Assembly (NCBI RefSeq): GCF_024721975.1
Contig: NZ_JANQBB010000009.1
Coordinates: 62,001 to 126,000 of the forward strand
Source: Paenibacillus endoradicis
Lineage (GTDB): Bacteria > Bacillota > Bacilli > Paenibacillales > Paenibacillaceae
Direction: 5' to 3'
DNA: 64,000 nt
Each line of letters starts with the position of its first letter. Position 1 is the stretch's first letter. The translations under genes and the position numbers were made by a program. Shown here one piece after another: positions 26,435 through 35,588 of the stretch. Under the pieces are notes generated by a model that saw only the letters and a program-made list of their open reading frames with translations, did no database searches and was not told the origin of the DNA.

Positions 26435-26454
26435 TTTTGTGAAATTTCACAAAA
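26435..26454 (+). promoter_or_regulatory. 20-bp perfect palindrome before the serA promoter
   Basis: TTTTGTGAAATTTCACAAAA is fully self-complementary. It lies 8 bases after the upstream stop codon and about 36 bases before the serA -35 element. Candidate operator, or a weak bidirectional terminator; the protein that would bind it is unknown. Confidence 0.4.
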
Positions 26455-26490
26455 CAGATAGAAAATTCGCTTTTTGTTCGTTCTAGAGCA

Positions 26491-26518
26491 TTGATTTTAT
26501 GTATCGATTTGCTATAGA
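26491..26518 (+). promoter_or_regulatory. Sigma-A promoter of serA
   Basis: TTGATT, 16 bases, TATAGA (TATAGAAT). It would start transcription near 26525, giving a 120-base leader that includes two hairpins. Confidence 0.6.
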
Positions 26519-26546
26519 ATAAGAATTACCGTTATGTTCGTTGATG

Positions 26547-26592
26547 AAACTCTCGACCCACTGCTTTCATCGGTGCGGAAGAGAGTTTTTCT
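26547..26592 (+). terminator. Terminator-like hairpin in the serA leader
   Basis: AAACTCTC/GAGAGTTT encloses an inner CCAC/GGTG pairing and is followed by TTTTTC. It is placed downstream of the likely serA promoter and upstream of the gene, so it could be an attenuator rather than only the end of the 25512 transcript. Confidence 0.65.
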
Positions 26593-26604
26593 GTATATAC
26601 TAAT

Positions 26605-26622
26605 TGCGATGATTACATCGCA
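26605..26622 (+). promoter_or_regulatory. Small hairpin next to the serA SD
   Basis: A perfect 7-bp stem TGCGATG-ATTA-CATCGCA, 5 bases before AGGGGG. It may modulate serA translation; role inferred. Confidence 0.4.
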
Positions 26623-26645
26623 CATCCAGGGGGTAGTTTGTAATT

Positions 26646-28235
26646 ATGTTTAAAGTACTTGTATCCGATCCAATTAGTGACCTTGGTATTCAACAACTAG
26701 TTGATGCTCAAGACATCGTAGTAGACAAGAAACCTGGTCTATCTGAGGATGAATTAGTATCCATTATAGGTGAGTACGATGCCTTGCTTGTAAGAAGCCA
26801 AACAACAGTGACTGAGAAAATCTTAGAATCTGGAAAAAAATTGAAAGTTGTCGGTCGTGCTGGTGTAGGCGTAGATAACATCAATCTTGATGCAGCAACG
26901 AAACTTGGCGTCATCGTTATTAATGCACCAGACGGTAACACGATTACTACTTGTGAACATACTTTTGCAATGATGATGGCACTTGCTCGTCACATTCCTC
27001 AAGCTTACAAAAAGACAACTGAAGGAACATGGGATCGCAAGTCATTCCTAGGCGTTGAACTTCGTACTAAAACACTAGGTGTACTTGGTATGGGTCGTAT
27101 TGGTAGCGAAGTAGCAAAACGTGCCAAGGCATTTGGTATGAATATTCTTGGTTATGATCCATTCTTAACTGAAGAACGTGCTCAAAAACAAGGTATTACA
27201 CTTGCTACAGTAGATGAAATTATTCGTAATGCTGATTTCATGACTGTTCATACTCCATTAACTCCTGAGACAAAACATATGATTGGCAAAGCACAATTTG
27301 AAGTTATGAAACCTGGTATGCGCATCGTTAACTGTGCTCGTGGCGGAATTATTGACGAGCTAGCACTAGTTGATGCTATTAACGCAGGTACTGTTGCAGG
27401 TGCGGCATTTGACGTATTCGAAGTTGAACCTCCAGCAGCTGATCACCCATTCTTGACACATCCTCAAATAATTGTAACACCTCACCTTGGTGCATCTACT
27501 GTTGAAGCACAAGAAAACGTTGCAATTGATGTTTCAGAGCAAGTGCTTCATATTCTTCGTGATGAGCCTTTCATGAACGCTGTTAACATGCCTCCAATTC
27601 CAGCTGAGGTACGTAAAGTACTTGAGCCTTACTTTGAATTAGGTGAAACTCTTGGTAGCTTCATCGCTCAAGGTACAGAAGGTGCTGTTGAAGAAATTAA
27701 TGTTAGCTACTCTGGCGATCTAGCTGATGTTGATACACAACCATTAACACGTTACATTGTTCGTGGAATTCTAGCTCATTACCTTGGTAAAGATACTGTA
27801 AACGTAGTTAACTCTATGCATACAGCGAAACAACGTGATGTGAACATCGTTGTTCAAAAATCTCGCGTTGCTCATAATTTCACTAACTTAGTGACTGTTA
27901 CGCTTCGTACGAATAAAGAAGAGCGTTCTGCAGCTGGTACATTATTGTCTGGCTATGGTCCTCGTATTGTTCAAATCGACAAATACAATGTTGACGTTAC
28001 ACCTCGTGGTAACTTCATCCTTATCTCACATAATGATAAGCCTGGTATCATCGGTCGCGTGGGTACATTGCTTGGTAGTAACGATGTTAACATCGCTACA
28101 ATGCAAGTTGGTCGTCAAGATGAAGGCGGTACCGCTGTAATGGTTCTACGTGTTGATAAAGGAACTCCGAAAGAAGTTCTTACACAACTGACAGACCTAC
28201 CAGAATTAATCACTGCAAAAGAAATCATTATCTAA
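26646..28235 (+). CDS. serA: D-3-phosphoglycerate dehydrogenase
   Basis: First enzyme of serine synthesis; oxidises 3-phosphoglycerate with NAD. It has 529 aa, the long three-domain form. The catalytic/NAD region has [15 protein letters not shown], the dinucleotide loop [13 protein letters not shown] near 145-157, [10 protein letters not shown] with the catalytic Arg, and PHLGAST with the catalytic His. An intervening ASB domain is followed by a C-terminal ACT domain (about 455-529; [22 protein letters not shown]) that usually binds serine for feedback. It is monocistronic between two terminators. Confidence 0.98.
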   Translation: MFKVLVSDPISDLGIQQLVDAQDIVVDKKPGLSEDELVSIIGEYDALLVRSQTTVTEKILESGKKLKVVGRAGVGVDNINLDAATKLGVIVINAPDGNTITTCEHTFAMMMALARHIPQAYKKTTEGTWDRKSFLGVELRTKTLGVLGMGRIGSEVAKRAKAFGMNILGYDPFLTEERAQKQGITLATVDEIIRNADFMTVHTPLTPETKHMIGKAQFEVMKPGMRIVNCARGGIIDELALVDAINAGTVAGAAFDVFEVEPPAADHPFLTHPQIIVTPHLGASTVEAQENVAIDVSEQVLHILRDEPFMNAVNMPPIPAEVRKVLEPYFELGETLGSFIAQGTEGAVEEINVSYSGDLADVDTQPLTRYIVRGILAHYLGKDTVNVVNSMHTAKQRDVNIVVQKSRVAHNFTNLVTVTLRTNKEERSAAGTLLSGYGPRIVQIDKYNVDVTPRGNFILISHNDKPGIIGRVGTLLGSNDVNIATMQVGRQDEGGTAVMVLRVDKGTPKEVLTQLTDLPELITAKEIII

Positions 28236-28254
28236 TCCATACTTTTTTCAATAT

Positions 28255-28290
28255 AAAGGGCTAACGAGATTGTCTCGTTAGCCCTTTTAT
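28255..28290 (+). terminator. Intrinsic terminator after serA
   Basis: A 15-bp perfect stem AAAGGGCTAACGAGA with a 3-base loop, followed by TTTTAT. Confidence 0.93.
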
Positions 28291-28333
28291 GTTCCACGAT
28301 TAACAATAAAATCAATGCCAATTCTACGAAAAA

Positions 28334-28415
28334 AGAGGTTCCTCGACGGTATTAGCTGTGAATGTCGAATTGCTACAGCAATCTACATCACATCTTAACC
28401 GATTAAGGAACCTCT
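28334..28415 (-). terminator. Intrinsic terminator after resE
   Basis: AGAGGTTCCT pairs with AGGAACCTCT across about 60 bases that can fold further (CGGT/ACCG inside). TTTTTTCG follows on the minus strand. The loop is longer than usual. Confidence 0.7.
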
Positions 28416-28419
28416 ATTA

Positions 28420-29883
28420 TTATTGGATTGTTTCATGAATCTTTACTGGCAACAGTATTGTGAATGTCGTGCCATGACCTACCATGCTGTCCACAGCAAT
28501 ATTACCGTGATGTTGATCAATAATATTTTTCACGATTGCAAGTCCTAATCCTGTCCCTGAACTATTTTCTCGTTTCCTCGCTTTATCTGCTTTATAGAAA
28601 CGTTCAAATATGTAAGGGATATCTTCTGAAGGGATGCCTTGTCCTTCGTCTTTCACTTGTAATTGAATGAATGATTCATGATTCAATACAACGCCGCTAG
28701 AGCGAATAATGACTCGTTTACCAGCATCGGTATGTCTGAACGCATTATCAATCAGATTCGTAACAACTTGTTCAAGACGATCCTCATCAGCATGTTGAAG
28801 CTCTAATACAGCCTCTGAGAACTGCGACACTAGTTCTACATCTCTTTCCTTCGAAAACACGGTAAATTTGCGTGCAACGCGTGAGAGCAGCATATTAACA
28901 TCAACAAGTTGATGTTTCATGTTCATATGTCCTGCTTCCATTCTTGCAACGTCTAGAAAATCATTCACCAATCTACCCATTCGAAGTGATTCATCATGGA
29001 TAACTTGAACTAGTTCTTGACGATCAGTAGGTGATACTACGATATCATCTAATAACGCTTCGCTATATCCTTGCAACATTTGCAATGGTGTACGTATTTC
29101 ATGAGATATATTTGCAACAAAATCTCGACGAATTTTGTCAACCTTATGTTCTTCTGTAACATCTCGGATAACAGCAACAACACCTCGCATCTTACTAGCA
29201 GACATTAATGGTGTTAAGACGACAGACCATACATAACTTTGCACATGAATCTTATCCGTAATTTCTTTACCATGATTAAGTACTAGAACATAACTGTCAC
29301 GAATTGGTGCAGGCACCATTGGATAATTAACTACTTCACCAGTTGACCATTCCTCTTCAATGTTTTGCCATTGTTGAGTAAGTAAATGTCCATCTGGATT
29401 CGTAAGAATAATTTCTCCTTTGGCATCAAACGTAATAACAGCATCACCAATACTCCTTAATATACTAGATAGATGATTACTTTCGTGATGAAGTTCATGA
29501 ATAAGCTTCTCCAGCTGTTCGGTCATGTTGTTAAATGTTTGAGCTAATTGTCCAATCTCATCAGATGAGTCAATATGAACTCGAGTTGAGTAATTTCCTT
29601 CAGATATCGATACTGCAGCATCTTTTAATTGCAGAAGTGGCTGCTGAATCTTGGAAGATAAGAAGAAGGCAAAAAAAGTAGATAACAAGAAGCCAATAAT
29701 TGCAGTAATAATAAAGAGTACTTTAATATCATGAGCATTCTCGTCAAAAGAGACATCAATATATTGCAGCAAGAAAGCACCTAGTATTAGTAGCACTACA
29801 GCTACTAATACCATAATAGTTACCCAAAGCTTGCCAATAACACTGTGCCACAGCATGCCGAACAGTCTACGAAGCCATTTCAT
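28420..29883 (-). CDS. resE: Sensor histidine kinase ResE
   Basis: Membrane sensor kinase that activates ResD in response to oxygen limitation and nitric oxide. It has 487 aa: helices near 13-35 and 53-72 with almost no loop between them, HAMP (about 74-126), a PAS-like domain (about 135-235), the H-box FVANISHEIRTPL, then NLIDNAFRHT and GTGLGLAIVKNI ATP-binding boxes. B. subtilis ResE has a large extracytoplasmic domain between the helices; here it is nearly absent. The start lies at the base after the resD stop. Confidence 0.93.
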   Translation of the reverse strand: MKWLRRLFGMLWHSVIGKLWVTIMVLVAVVLLILGAFLLQYIDVSFDENAHDIKVLFIITAIIGFLLSTFFAFFLSSKIQQPLLQLKDAAVSISEGNYSTRVHIDSSDEIGQLAQTFNNMTEQLEKLIHELHHESNHLSSILRSIGDAVITFDAKGEIILTNPDGHLLTQQWQNIEEEWSTGEVVNYPMVPAPIRDSYVLVLNHGKEITDKIHVQSYVWSVVLTPLMSASKMRGVVAVIRDVTEEHKVDKIRRDFVANISHEIRTPLQMLQGYSEALLDDIVVSPTDRQELVQVIHDESLRMGRLVNDFLDVARMEAGHMNMKHQLVDVNMLLSRVARKFTVFSKERDVELVSQFSEAVLELQHADEDRLEQVVTNLIDNAFRHTDAGKRVIIRSSGVVLNHESFIQLQVKDEGQGIPSEDIPYIFERFYKADKARKRENSSGTGLGLAIVKNIIDQHHGNIAVDSMVGHGTTFTILLPVKIHETIQ

Positions 29884-30600
29884 TTACTTCGGCACCTCTA
29901 GTTTGTAGCCGACTCCCCAAACCGTTGTAATCATGCTTGCAGCTTCTGCAGACACTTTGTTTAATTTCTCACGCAGTCTTTTCACATGTGTATCTACCGT
30001 TCTTAGATCGCCGAAAAATTCATAATTCCATACATCTTTCAATAATTCTTCACGAGAAAACACTTTATCAGGTGAAACAGCTAAGTAATGTAACAATTCA
30101 TATTCTTTTGGCGTTAAGCTAACTTCTTGCCCACCAGCTGTTACACGGTGCGCATCATGCTCAATAATAAGATGTGGAAATACAATGCTATTAGAAGTGT
30201 TCATTTCTTTCGTTAAAAACGCCGTTGCTGAAGAACGACGCAAAATTGCTTTCACACGATAGATCACTTCTCTAGGTGAAAATGGTTTAACCACATAATC
30301 ATCAGCTCCAACCTCAAAGCCTTGGACGCGGTTCATTTCTTCACCTTTTGCTGTTAACATAACAACCGGTGTTGCTTTAACTTGACGAAGTCGTGTGCAT
30401 ACTTCGATTCCATCAATACCTGGCAACATAACATCCAGTAAAATTAGTGCATAATCTCTATTCATAGCAAGCGATAGTGCTGTTTCCCCATCTTCTGCTT
30501 CTTCGATTTCATATCCTTCTTTTTCCAAATACATTTTCAGTAAACGACGAATTCTTTCCTCATCGTCAACTACTAATATACGACTCAAATATTCTGTCAT
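29884..30600 (-). CDS. resD: Response regulator ResD
   Basis: OmpR/PhoB-type transcription factor for aerobic and anaerobic respiration genes. It has 238 aa. The receiver domain has acidic DDEE near residue 11, the phosphoacceptor Asp in LILLDVMLPG and KPFSPRE. The winged-helix domain has LTPKEYELLHYLAVSPDKVFSREELL and TVDTHVKRLREKL. It lies between resC and resE, as in B. subtilis. Confidence 0.96.
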   Translation of the reverse strand: MTEYLSRILVVDDEERIRRLLKMYLEKEGYEIEEAEDGETALSLAMNRDYALILLDVMLPGIDGIEVCTRLRQVKATPVVMLTAKGEEMNRVQGFEVGADDYVVKPFSPREVIYRVKAILRRSSATAFLTKEMNTSNSIVFPHLIIEHDAHRVTAGGQEVSLTPKEYELLHYLAVSPDKVFSREELLKDVWNYEFFGDLRTVDTHVKRLREKLNKVSAEAASMITTVWGVGYKLEVPK

Positions 30601-30638
30601 TATATTGCACCCCTTCCTGTACCATCATAAATCTTTAA

Positions 30639-31901
30639 TTAGTTAACACCCGCATATGAATGCATGCCGGAGATCAATAGATTAACTCCTACTAATGTGA
30701 ATAATACGATAACAAAACCAATTACAGCAAGCCAAGCTGACGGTTTACCATGCCAGCCACGTGAAAGTCTGAAATGTAGATATGAACTATAGAATAACCA
30801 AGTTATTAATGCCCATACCTCTTTCGGATCCCAAGCCCAGAATCTTCCCCATGCGATCTCCGCCCAAATCATTGCAAATATCAATCCGCCGAGCGTAAAT
30901 ATAGGGAATCCAATAGCTATAGCACGGTAACTTATTTCGTCCAAATCATCGGGATCTATTCCGTCAAGCATTGGATTAATAAGAGCGCCAAGTGGTTTTC
31001 TAATAATTATTCGAATGACAGCATACAATAGTAATCCAACAATAATAGACCAAACAACTGTATTTAATTTACGTCCTGCATTAACCCCATCAAACCAAGA
31101 TGGTGTTTCTAGCAACGCATCATTCATACCTAAGAAAGGTTTTACATATTGCGCTGTACTATTGTATGGCTTGAAAATTGGTGGCATCGTATATTCTACT
31201 GTTGAGACACTAGTAGTAACTTCTCCAAGCGAAGAAACAGATACGTTTTCTTGCTCGAACTGAGCAATGTAACCAGCACCTTTGAAACCAAATGAAGCCA
31301 CGATAAAACCACATATAACAAGAATAGATATAAGCGTAAATTCTACCCAACGCTGAGCTTTTCGACCTTTTTTTGAAGTGTCGCTAAAATCTACTACTCT
31401 AAGTAAATACATAAGACCTGCAGCAAAACCGACTGCGAAGAATGCTTCACCAGTAGCCGCCATCGTTACATGTATTTTCAACCAGATGGATTGCAATGCA
31501 GGTATCAGTGGCTGTACCTCTTGCGGAAACACTGATGCATAAGCAACGATAATGATTGTTAACGGCAGGGCAAACATACCTAGTAATGGTTTTCTATACA
31601 TAAAGTGAATAATCGTATAAGCAACCATAATTGCCATACCTAAAAACGTAATAAATTCGTACATATTACTTACTGGAGCTTGTCCTCCGCCAATCCAACG
31701 TGTGATGAAAAATATGATGTGTGCAATTAAACCAGATGTAGATGTAATGAACGCAATTTTACTCCAACGAGCTTCATGCTCCTTTGGATCACGATTACTC
31801 CATTTCTTGCCCGACACTGCGATGCAATAAAAGATAAATGCAAAACAATATAAAAAGAACGCAACGATAAATATCGAACTACTAAAATCTAATAAATTCA
31901 T
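30639..31901 (-). CDS. resC: Cytochrome c biogenesis protein ResC (CcsA/CcsB family)
   Basis: Polytopic membrane protein of the system II (Ccs) machinery that exports haem and ligates it to apocytochrome c. It has 420 aa. The tryptophan-rich haem motif appears as WGRFWAWDPKEVWALITW, and conserved His residues flank it (HVTMAATGEAF, MHSYAG). It overlaps resB by 4 bases (ATGA). Confidence 0.95.
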   Translation of the reverse strand: MNLLDFSSSIFIVAFFLYCFAFIFYCIAVSGKKWSNRDPKEHEARWSKIAFITSTSGLIAHIIFFITRWIGGGQAPVSNMYEFITFLGMAIMVAYTIIHFMYRKPLLGMFALPLTIIIVAYASVFPQEVQPLIPALQSIWLKIHVTMAATGEAFFAVGFAAGLMYLLRVVDFSDTSKKGRKAQRWVEFTLISILVICGFIVASFGFKGAGYIAQFEQENVSVSSLGEVTTSVSTVEYTMPPIFKPYNSTAQYVKPFLGMNDALLETPSWFDGVNAGRKLNTVVWSIIVGLLLYAVIRIIIRKPLGALINPMLDGIDPDDLDEISYRAIAIGFPIFTLGGLIFAMIWAEIAWGRFWAWDPKEVWALITWLFYSSYLHFRLSRGWHGKPSAWLAVIGFVIVLFTLVGVNLLISGMHSYAGVN

Positions 31902-33565
31902 CCTTTGTTTCCTCCGTTATCGAGACTCTTAGGATCTAACTCAATCCCAACTTTTCCTAGTGCATACGATGTATCTGCTCGCATACCATACCAGTTCTTT
32001 GTTGTGTGAGCACCAAGTGTCATTGTATCTTCATCTATACGCAACCAAATCCGACGATGCTGCCAATACGTTCCTAACAATAAGCCGATCATACTAATAA
32101 TTGCGCCTATCCATAAAAACTTCACTGCTTTATCAATTCGTATATTTAAATAAGTTGTAGCCTCTGAGAAAGAAACGTTTTCCATTCCATCAACTTTAAT
32201 GTCTAATTTATCAGTTAGTTCACGGTTGATTGTATTTTGTGAGAAACGAACTTTATCCTTTTGAAGTGGGAAGTACATAAATACTTCTCCTAATTCTTTC
32301 AAATTTGGGCCTTGGATGTTAAAGATGAATGCAGGTGCGTTGGGCTCACGCGACAACGTAATCGGCTCACCTTCACTATTAATTGAGAAGTCCATATATT
32401 TATCGATAAGTTGAATTTTGTAAGGACCTACCTCATAGGTCAATTCAGGATTAACCATCGAGAGATGGAACGGTCCAAAGGATTCACCAGTTTCTTTGTT
32501 AATGATCATTGGTGAAACTGCATTAATTCTAGGTGTTAGATCATAATCAAATTGATGAAGCTTCAAATCCTCGTATCTTAGTGGATCGTTAATTAGAATC
32601 GTATGACGAAGCACTTCAGTTAACTGAGGCTTCTCGAAATCATCATTACAATTACTTTCACACTCATATAAAACAGTATAGGTTTCAAAATTTTTCACAC
32701 GACCAGTATTTTGTAAGCTTTCAGGCAACTCAGTATTATCATAGAGTTCCATCTTAAAGCCTTCACTTTTCACGTAGTAATTGGTACCGCTTATAGGCAC
32801 AGTATCACCATCTACCACTTTAACATAATTGTCTACATTCCAGCCTGGTATTCCTCTTGCAAGAAGTGCTAAGAGGACTAGAATAAGACCAATATGATTG
32901 ATATAAGGCCCCCATCGACTGAAACGATTTTTCTCAGCCAATAATGCTGATCCATCAATATGTACCTTATAACCTTTTTTCTTAAGCGCTTGTCCGTAAT
33001 TTTGAACCCATTGTGCTGAATTACCATCAATCACTGTTGTATAAGTAACTTTTTGACGAGTAAGGAAAGAAAGATGCTTTCTAATTTGTTGCTTACTTAA
33101 TGCACGGTATAACGGAAGTACTCGATCGATACTACATATAACTAGAGAAGTTCCGATCATGACGAGCAATGTAATAAACCACCAGCTGTTATATGTATTA
33201 TGAAGTCCTAGCAAATAATATATTTTCCCTGGTGTACCATATGTTTCTTCATAATAAATACTTGGATCAAAATTATTAATAAAGGTAGAGGCTTGGGGGA
33301 AAATAGTACCGAACATAGCTCCAACAAATGTAGCAATGATTAAATAAATAGCGATCTTCACAGAGGAAAAGAAATTCCATATCTTATCTAGCAGATCTGG
33401 ATTCGCTTTTTGTGAACGACGTGCTACACCATCATAACGCATCTCAAGAGGTTCATTCGAATCGATAATCTCTTGAACAATAGGTTTACCGCATGTTTCA
33501 CATAATACAGTACCTACTGCATTTTGATGACCACACTCACATTTTGTATTCTCTGGTAAAAGCAC
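31898..33565 (-). CDS. resB: Cytochrome c biogenesis protein ResB
   Basis: Partner of ResC in system II cytochrome c assembly. It has 555 aa. A cytoplasmic N-terminal zinc-ribbon-like segment (CECGHQNAVGTVLCETCG, residues 9-26) precedes membrane helices near 68-90, 120-140 and 218-240. A large extracytoplasmic domain and a final helix near 490-508 follow. The start codon is GTG with AGGAGG upstream. Confidence 0.95.
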   Translation of the reverse strand: MLLPENTKCECGHQNAVGTVLCETCGKPIVQEIIDSNEPLEMRYDGVARRSQKANPDLLDKIWNFFSSVKIAIYLIIATFVGAMFGTIFPQASTFINNFDPSIYYEETYGTPGKIYYLLGLHNTYNSWWFITLLVMIGTSLVICSIDRVLPLYRALSKQQIRKHLSFLTRQKVTYTTVIDGNSAQWVQNYGQALKKKGYKVHIDGSALLAEKNRFSRWGPYINHIGLILVLLALLARGIPGWNVDNYVKVVDGDTVPISGTNYYVKSEGFKMELYDNTELPESLQNTGRVKNFETYTVLYECESNCNDDFEKPQLTEVLRHTILINDPLRYEDLKLHQFDYDLTPRINAVSPMIINKETGESFGPFHLSMVNPELTYEVGPYKIQLIDKYMDFSINSEGEPITLSREPNAPAFIFNIQGPNLKELGEVFMYFPLQKDKVRFSQNTINRELTDKLDIKVDGMENVSFSEATTYLNIRIDKAVKFLWIGAIISMIGLLLGTYWQHRRIWLRIDEDTMTLGAHTTKNWYGMRADTSYALGKVGIELDPKSLDNGGNKG

Positions 33566-33623
33566 ACTTCAACCTCCTAAAACTTTTCATGAACTAATAA
33601 TTCTACATCAGGATGAAAGATAA

Positions 33624-34151
33624 TCACTTCATTAATTGTTGGATATGTTCTTCAATTTGCTTTTCCGTCATCTCACCAACGACCGCAGCTTGTAATGTGC
33701 CATCAGCTTTCACAAAAAATGTTGTCGGATATGAACGTAACCCGTATTTCTTCTCTGTTTTACGATCAACGTCTCTAACAACAGGGTAAGTCATGTTGAA
33801 TCTGCGCATATAATTTGAAACGGTTAATGAATCTTCGCTTAGGTTAATACCGATAATTTCAAGTCCTTGTTCATTCCATTTCTCATATTGCTTTTGAAAC
33901 GATGGAATTTCACGAATACAAGGCTCACAAAAAGTACCCCAAAAATTAATAACTAGTGGAGTGCCGATATAATCCGAAAGCGCAACAGGTTCATTATTTA
34001 AGTTTGCTAATCTAAAATCAGGTGCTGGTTGACCAATTTTGATCAAATTATTACTGTCATTATTTTGAAACGACTGAAATATTGCATAACCACCAATAAT
34101 AAGAACGGCAAGTAAAACAACAACTTGAACCTTTTTCCTATATTTACCCAT
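33624..34151 (-). CDS. resA: Thiol-disulfide oxidoreductase ResA
   Basis: Membrane-tethered, outward-facing thioredoxin-like protein that reduces the CxxCH cysteines of apocytochrome c. It has 175 aa with an N-terminal signal anchor (VVVLLAVLIIGGYAIF). The active site is WGTFCEPCIRE, Cys75 and Cys78, the same CEPC as in B. subtilis ResA. First of resA-resB-resC-resD-resE. Confidence 0.96.
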   Translation of the reverse strand: MGKYRKKVQVVVLLAVLIIGGYAIFQSFQNNDSNNLIKIGQPAPDFRLANLNNEPVALSDYIGTPLVINFWGTFCEPCIREIPSFQKQYEKWNEQGLEIIGINLSEDSLTVSNYMRRFNMTYPVVRDVDRKTEKKYGLRSYPTTFFVKADGTLQAAVVGEMTEKQIEEHIQQLMK

Positions 34152-34228
34152 TATGTATACACCACCACGACATGAATCTTTAAGTACATATTCAATTACA
34201 ATACGATATTCTCATTATAACGAAAATT

Positions 34229-34249
34229 CGACGGCATAATATGCCGTCG
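34229..34249 (-). terminator. Hairpin between rluB and resA
   Basis: CGACGGCAT-3-ATGCCGTCG, 9 bp perfect, followed by AATTTTCG on the minus strand. Probably the rluB terminator, although the T-run is short. Confidence 0.65.
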
Positions 34250-34256
34250 TCATTCC

Positions 34257-34997
34257 TTAATTATGAACTTTATGTGTCTTACTTGCTTCATTTACCAGTT
34301 TTTTTATTTCTGATTCTGTTAGGTGACGGAACTTACCGCGAGGCAAGCCCTCAAGAATTACCTCACCGAAGCGAACACGTTTCAATCGAATAACTTTATG
34401 TCCGATTGCTTCGAACATCCGGCGCACCTGACGGTTACGTCCTTCATGAATCGTAATTGCTATCGTCGACTCATTATTTTCCATTTTCACATCTTGATAT
34501 TCAACAGAAGCTGGAGCAGTCATACCATCTTCCAGTTCTATACCTCGTTGTAGTTTTTCTAACAAACTACCATGTGGCACACCTTTTACTGTTGCATAAT
34601 ACGTTTTTGGAACATGATGACTCGGATGTGTTAACAAGTTTGCAAACTCACCATCATTCGTAAGAAGCAGCAATCCCTCAGTGTCATAATCAAGTCTACC
34701 TACAGGATAAACACGTTCTTTAATACCAGGCAAGAAATCCGATACAACTTTACGACCCTGTGGATCTTTCGCGCTCGTAATAACACCTTTAGGTTTGTGT
34801 AACATCACATATATTTTTTTCTCACTACGAATTGGACGACCGTTCACGGTGATGACATCAACATTTGGATTTACTTTAGTACCCATTGCAGTCACTTGCT
34901 CGCCATTTACTTCAACAGCACCAGACAGAATTAACTCCTCACATTTACGACGAGAAGCAACACCAGCCTGTGCCAATATTTTTTGTAATCGTTCCAC
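34257..34997 (-). CDS. rluB: 23S rRNA pseudouridine synthase RluB
   Basis: Converts a uridine in helix 89/90 of 23S rRNA to pseudouridine (position 2633 in B. subtilis). It has 246 aa. An N-terminal S4 domain (ERLQKILAQAGVASRRKCEELI) is followed by GRLDYDTEGLLLLTNDGE with the catalytic Asp and by IHEGRNRQVRRMFEAIGH. The start is GTG at 34997, 6 bases after GAGGTG; a longer frame to 35045 is unlikely. It lies between spmB and resA as in B. subtilis. Confidence 0.95.
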   Translation of the reverse strand: MERLQKILAQAGVASRRKCEELILSGAVEVNGEQVTAMGTKVNPNVDVITVNGRPIRSEKKIYVMLHKPKGVITSAKDPQGRKVVSDFLPGIKERVYPVGRLDYDTEGLLLLTNDGEFANLLTHPSHHVPKTYYATVKGVPHGSLLEKLQRGIELEDGMTAPASVEYQDVKMENNESTIAITIHEGRNRQVRRMFEAIGHKVIRLKRVRFGEVILEGLPRGKFRHLTESEIKKLVNEASKTHKVHN

Positions 34998-35051
34998 TAT
35001 GCTCACCTCATCTACCATCATAACGATTACGGCGATAAAGCACAAGCGTTC

Positions 35052-35588
35052 CTACTCGAATACGAGCATACAAATTACAATTGCTGCTACAAATCCAACG
35101 AAATCTGATATTAACCCTACTTTTAAAGCATACTTCGAGTTACGCACTGCTACAGCACCGAAATACACTGTTAATACATACAATGTCGTGTCCGTACTAC
35201 CTTGTATCGTCGATGCAATTCTACCAATTAAAGAATCTGGTCCGTATGTTGCAATAAGATCAGCTGTAAATGCTAGTGAACCTGCCCCGGTAATCGGTCT
35301 TAATACGCCTAATGGTAAAACTTCACTAGGTACGCCGAACGAATCAAATATCGGTTTGAATGCTAAAAGCATCATATCCATCGCTCCGGAGGCGCGGAAC
35401 ATACTAATTGCAACCATCATTCCTACGAGATGAGGAATAATGCCGATCGCCGTTTCAAACCCATCTTTTGCACCATCTACAAATATTTCATATACAGGTT
35501 GACGCTTTCTAAGCATGGCATATAAAGGAATAAATACGATAATAGCAGGAATCATGTAGGATGAAAGTTGAGTGAATATACTATACAA
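35052..35588 (-). CDS. spmB: Spore maturation protein B
   Basis: Membrane protein with a nucleoside-recognition (gate-like) domain, required with SpmA for core dehydration. The TTG at 35588 is preferred: GGAGGTG lies 6 bases upstream, and it yields 178 aa, the B. subtilis length. The sequence reads LYSIFTQLSSYMIPAIIVFI, then PHLVGMMVAISMFRASG and GSTDTTLYVLTVYFGAV. The start overlaps the end of spmA by 8 bases. Confidence 0.95.
   Translation of the reverse strand: MYSIFTQLSSYMIPAIIVFIPLYAMLRKRQPVYEIFVDGAKDGFETAIGIIPHLVGMMVAISMFRASGAMDMMLLAFKPIFDSFGVPSEVLPLGVLRPITGAGSLAFTADLIATYGPDSLIGRIASTIQGSTDTTLYVLTVYFGAVAVRNSKYALKVGLISDFVGFVAAIVICMLVFE

Noticed and set aside
26435..26454. Canonical Rex or Fnr operator
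   Set aside because: The half-sites fit but the spacer is 2 bases too short for either, so it is listed only as an unassigned palindrome.
34795..35433. 212-codon plus-strand frame across rluB and spmB
   Set aside because: Antisense to two well-supported genes and rich in Thr/Ser/Ile as typical of shadow frames.
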